Part shown: positions 5,758 through 7,521 of the stretch, one piece after another
Position numbering within the stretch: the stretch's first letter is position 1
Layout: every line of letters begins with the position of its first letter
From: Scatomorpha intestinigallinarum
Lineage (GTDB): Bacteria; Bacillota; Clostridia; Oscillospirales; Oscillospiraceae
DNA: 7,521 nt
Direction: 5' to 3'
Assembly (NCBI GenBank): GCA_018712225.1
Contig: DVHH01000023.1
Location: 1-7,521, forward strand
Made by a program: the position numbers and the translations under genes
Notes under the pieces: generated by a model
Told to the model about the DNA's origin: nothing
What the model saw: only the letters and a program-made list of their open reading frames with translations
The model's database searches: none

Positions 5758-6993
5758 TCAGATGCCGAGGTACTCCCTCTGCACGTCGTTCATCTCGTCT
5801 ATCTCTACGCCCATGGAGGCGAGCTTTCTGCGCGCCACGGCCTTGTCTATCTCCTCCGGGACCTTCAGCGGCGCGCAGGGCAGGCTGCCGCGGTTCTTCG
5901 CCAGATACTCCGCCGAAAGCGCCTGTATGGCAAAGCTCATATCCATTATCTCCGCCGGATGTCCGTCCGCGGCGGCCAGGTTCACAAGGCGGCCCTCGGC
6001 GATGACGAACAACGTCTTGCCCTCGGGCAGCTCGTAGCCCGTGATATTGTGCCGCGCCTCGTAGCTCCTGACGGCGTATTCCTTCAGGCCCGCCATGTCT
6101 ATCTCCACGTCGAAGTGGCCTGCGTTCGTGAGGATGGCCCCGTCCTTCATGAGGCCGAAGTGCTCCTTCGTGATGATGTCGCGGCAGCCGGTGACGGTGC
6201 AGAAGATGTCGCCCAGCTTCGCGGCCTCACGCATGGGCATGACTTCGTAGCCGTCCATGACCGCCTCCAGCGCGTGGACCGGGTCAGGCTCCGTCACGAT
6301 TACCTTCGCGCCCAGGCCCGCCGCGCGCAGGGCCACGCCCTTGCCGCACCAGCCGTAGCCGGACACGACGACATATTTGCCCGCGACTATCAGGTTCGTC
6401 GTGCGCATGATGCCGTCCCAGACGCTCTGGCCCGTGCCGTAGCGGTTGTCGAACAGGTGCTTGCAGTCCGCGTCGTTCACCATCATCATGGTGAAGGGCA
6501 GGATGCCGTCGCGCGCGAGCTTCTTCAGGCGGATTATGCCGGTGGTCGTCTCCTCGCAGCCGCCTATGACACCGGGCAGGAGATCGGCAAACTTCGTGCG
6601 CATGAGCTCCACGAGCTCGCCGCCGTCGTCGATGATGATGTTGGGGCCGACGGCCAGGACTGCTTCCAGCTGCTTTTCGTACTCCTCCGGCGTCGCGCCG
6701 TGGGTGGCGTGGACCTCCAGCCCTCCGGCGGCCAGGGCAGCGGCCACGTCGTCCTGCGTCGAGAGGGGGTTCGAGCCCGTGACGTACATCTCCGCGCCGC
6801 CCGCTGCCAGCACGCGGCAAAGATAGGCCGTCTTGGCCTCCAGATGGACGGACAGCGCCACCTTCATGCCCGCAAAGGGCTTCTCGCGCTCAAAATCCGC
6901 CTCGATGCCGCGCAGCACTGGCATATTCCGGCGCACCCAGGCTATCTTCACTTCTCCGGATGGGGCAAGGGCGATGTCTCGGATATCGTTCAT
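5758..6993 (-). CDS. ahcY: Adenosylhomocysteinase (S-adenosyl-L-homocysteine hydrolase)
   Basis: Cytoplasmic NAD+-dependent enzyme that splits S-adenosylhomocysteine, the inhibitory product of methylation, into adenosine and homocysteine. The protein has 411 residues, the shorter form seen in many Firmicutes, Thermotogae and archaea. Its C-terminus ends EYLGI, without the usual KPxxYRY tail of longer enzymes. Catalytic landmarks are H50 in LSVHLEAKTA, DDGG (122-125), CEETTTG (146-152), K178 and D182-N183 in CKHLFDNRYG, H293 in NAGHFDVEID, and H345 in DGHP. The NAD+ Rossmann motif GYGWCGKG is at 212-219, with the ribose-binding glutamate E235 in TEPDP. The ATG at 6991-6993 has GGGAGGT 8 nt upstream. 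It is the first gene of its operon, behind a visible promoter. All key residues are present, so it should be active. Confidence 0.97.
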   Translation of the reverse strand: MNDIRDIALAPSGEVKIAWVRRNMPVLRGIEADFEREKPFAGMKVALSVHLEAKTAYLCRVLAAGGAEMYVTGSNPLSTQDDVAAALAAGGLEVHATHGATPEEYEKQLEAVLAVGPNIIIDDGGELVELMRTKFADLLPGVIGGCEETTTGIIRLKKLARDGILPFTMMMVNDADCKHLFDNRYGTGQSVWDGIMRTTNLIVAGKYVVVSGYGWCGKGVALRAAGLGAKVIVTEPDPVHALEAVMDGYEVMPMREAAKLGDIFCTVTGCRDIITKEHFGLMKDGAILTNAGHFDVEIDMAGLKEYAVRSYEARHNITGYELPEGKTLFVIAEGRLVNLAAADGHPAEIMDMSFAIQALSAEYLAKNRGSLPCAPLKVPEEIDKAVARRKLASMGVEIDEMNDVQREYLGI

Positions 6994-7001
6994 TAGGAAA
7001 T

Positions 7002-7008
7002 ACCTCCC
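7002..7008 (-). promoter_or_regulatory. Ribosome binding site of ahcY
   Basis: GGGAGGT on the - strand, 8 nt before the ATG. It is a near-ideal match to the 16S rRNA tail and fixes the ahcY start. Confidence 0.8.
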
Positions 7009-7032
7009 GCATACAATATTTATAACTATTTT

Positions 7033-7061
7033 ATTCTAACACCTCTGCGCCCGCGCTTCAA
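7033..7061 (-). promoter_or_regulatory. Sigma-A-type promoter of the ahcY-mgtE-AEC operon
   Basis: On the - strand, TTGAAG (7056-7061) and TAGAAT (7033-7038) are separated by exactly 17 bp and followed by an AT-rich stretch. Transcription would start near 7026, giving a leader of only about 30 nt that carries the ahcY ribosome binding site. The promoter sits just after the terminator of the preceding gene. A palindrome covers its -35 element (7053-7065). Confidence 0.65.
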
Positions 7062-7065
7062 GCGC
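7053..7065. promoter_or_regulatory. Candidate operator: 13-bp palindrome over the -35 element
   Basis: GCGCTT and AAGCGC flank a single central base (C7059) as a perfect inverted repeat. It contains the -35 hexamer on the - strand. Its position would let a bound protein block RNA polymerase. No regulator gene is in the window and I do not recognise the site as a known operator, so its function is a guess. Confidence 0.35.
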
Positions 7066-7097
7066 AATATGCCCCGCCTTTGTGTTAAAGAAAACGC

Positions 7098-7130
7098 AAA
7101 AAAGGAGCCGCCGCATTGTGCGGCGGCTCC
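7098..7130 (-). terminator. Intrinsic terminator after the small membrane protein gene
   Basis: A perfect 12-bp GC-rich stem (7104-7115 with 7119-7130) has a 3-nt loop and is followed on the - strand by TTTTTT (7098-7103). It begins 5 nt after the stop codon of the upstream gene. This separates that unit from ahcY. Confidence 0.93.
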
Positions 7131-7135
7131 GGGCC

Positions 7136-7342
7136 TTATTGTTTTTCGTCCGCGGGCTCCTCCCCGTCGGGCTTCGGCCGCTCCCTCGTCCAGAACCAGC
7201 CCGCCACGTAGACGGCCAGCATGAGGACGATGGTGGGCACGGGCCCCGCGGTGACGCCGAACAGCTCGCCGCAGAGGTACACGAGGCCGAACACGGCCAC
7301 CATGCCGAGGACGGTTATCGCCCACTTGAGAGGCTTTTTCAT
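7136..7342 (-). CDS. Small two-helix membrane protein, function unknown
   Basis: A 68-residue protein starting MKKPLKWAITVLGMVAVFGL. It has two hydrophobic segments, at about 8-30 and 34-52, and a hydrophilic charged tail (TRERPKPDGEEPADEKQ). Both ends probably lie on the cytoplasmic side, given the positive charges at the N-terminus and after helix two. I recognise no family. Its ATG comes 3 nt after the stop of the upstream membrane protein gene (TGATCCATG) and has no strong ribosome binding site of its own, which points to translational coupling. A strong terminator follows at once, so it is the last gene of its operon. Codon usage matches the neighbours, and it is likely a real gene, perhaps a small partner of the upstream membrane protein. 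Confidence 0.7.
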   Translation of the reverse strand: MKKPLKWAITVLGMVAVFGLVYLCGELFGVTAGPVPTIVLMLAVYVAGWFWTRERPKPDGEEPADEKQ

Positions 7343-7345
7343 GGA

Positions 7346-7521
7346 TCAGTAGCTCTTGTCTATCGCCTCGGGGTGCTCTTTGATGAACTTCTTGTTCTTC
7401 TTGTTGCCGATGATGAGGACCGGCAGCACGATGGCGACAAGGGCGAGGTAGCCGTCGTAGCCGTAGGCGTAGGTGATGATGTTGCTGATGCCGATGAAGC
7501 TCAGGCTCATGCAGACGGCGA
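7346..7521 (-). CDS. C-terminal fragment of an integral membrane protein (gene runs off the window)
   Basis: The last 57 residues and the TGA stop (7346-7348) of a gene that enters from the right edge. The fragment shows a hydrophobic segment (SLSFIGISNIITYAYG), a GYDGY turn, a second segment (LALVAIVLPLVIIG) and a basic cytoplasmic tail (NKKNKKFIKEHPEAIDKSY). The pattern GYxGY, a helix ending PLxxIG and then a basic tail reminds me of the end of YkvI-like transporters of the APC superfamily. The fragment is too short to be sure. It is upstream of, and probably co-translated with, the 68-residue membrane protein. Confidence 0.6.
   Translation of the reverse strand, partial: AVCMSLSFIGISNIITYAYGYDGYLALVAIVLPVLIIGNKKNKKFIKEHPEAIDKSY

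Noticed and set aside
5356..6996. A 546-codon open frame on the + strand opposite mgtE and ahcY
   Set aside because: The translation is Arg/Ala/His-rich and has no domain. The - strand carries two certain genes with all key residues, so this is a codon-bias artefact.
6994..7092. SAM or SAH riboswitch ahead of ahcY
   Set aside because: The predicted leader is about 30 nt and shows none of the conserved elements of SAH or SAM riboswitches as I know them.

Overview
The window looks like chromosomal DNA from a GC-rich Clostridia member, most likely Oscillospiraceae-like. This is inferred from several things: strong GGAGG-type ribosome binding sites, a strong preference for G or C at third codon positions, a Gram-positive-style lipoprotein PotD, a TTG start on mgtE, and GC-rich palindromic intergenic repeats of a kind common in that group. 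No taxonomic marker gene is present, so this placement is tentative.

Left part (1-2809, + strand): the distal end of a spermidine/putrescine ABC importer operon. A probable last piece of the ATPase gene (potA) is followed by potB and potC, which are permeases overlapping by ATGA, and by potD, the lipoprotein receptor. A strong intrinsic terminator closes the operon. PotD would capture the polyamine outside the membrane, PotB and PotC would form the channel, and the ATPase upstream would drive uptake.

Middle (2810-3361): about 550 bp between convergent transcription units with no believable gene. It is packed with consecutive perfect or near-perfect stem-loops in two blocks: block A at about 2861-3021 and block B at about 3064-3335. 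This is the least explained part of the window.

Right part (3362-7521, all - strand, read right to left): the C-terminal end of an integral membrane protein is followed 3 nt later by a 68-residue two-helix membrane protein and a strong terminator. A sigma-A-like promoter, with a 13-bp palindrome on its -35 element, then drives ahcY (S-adenosylhomocysteine hydrolase), mgtE (Mg2+ channel/transporter with CBS domains) and an AEC-family permease. The two gaps in this operon are both exactly 28 nt. A 14-bp hairpin follows the last gene.

I found no CRISPR array, RNA gene, phage or transposase, and no clearly new multi-gene system. The points most worth checking are the palindrome array, the ahcY promoter palindrome, the placing of mgtE behind ahcY without its own visible leader, and the altered ligand pocket of PotD.
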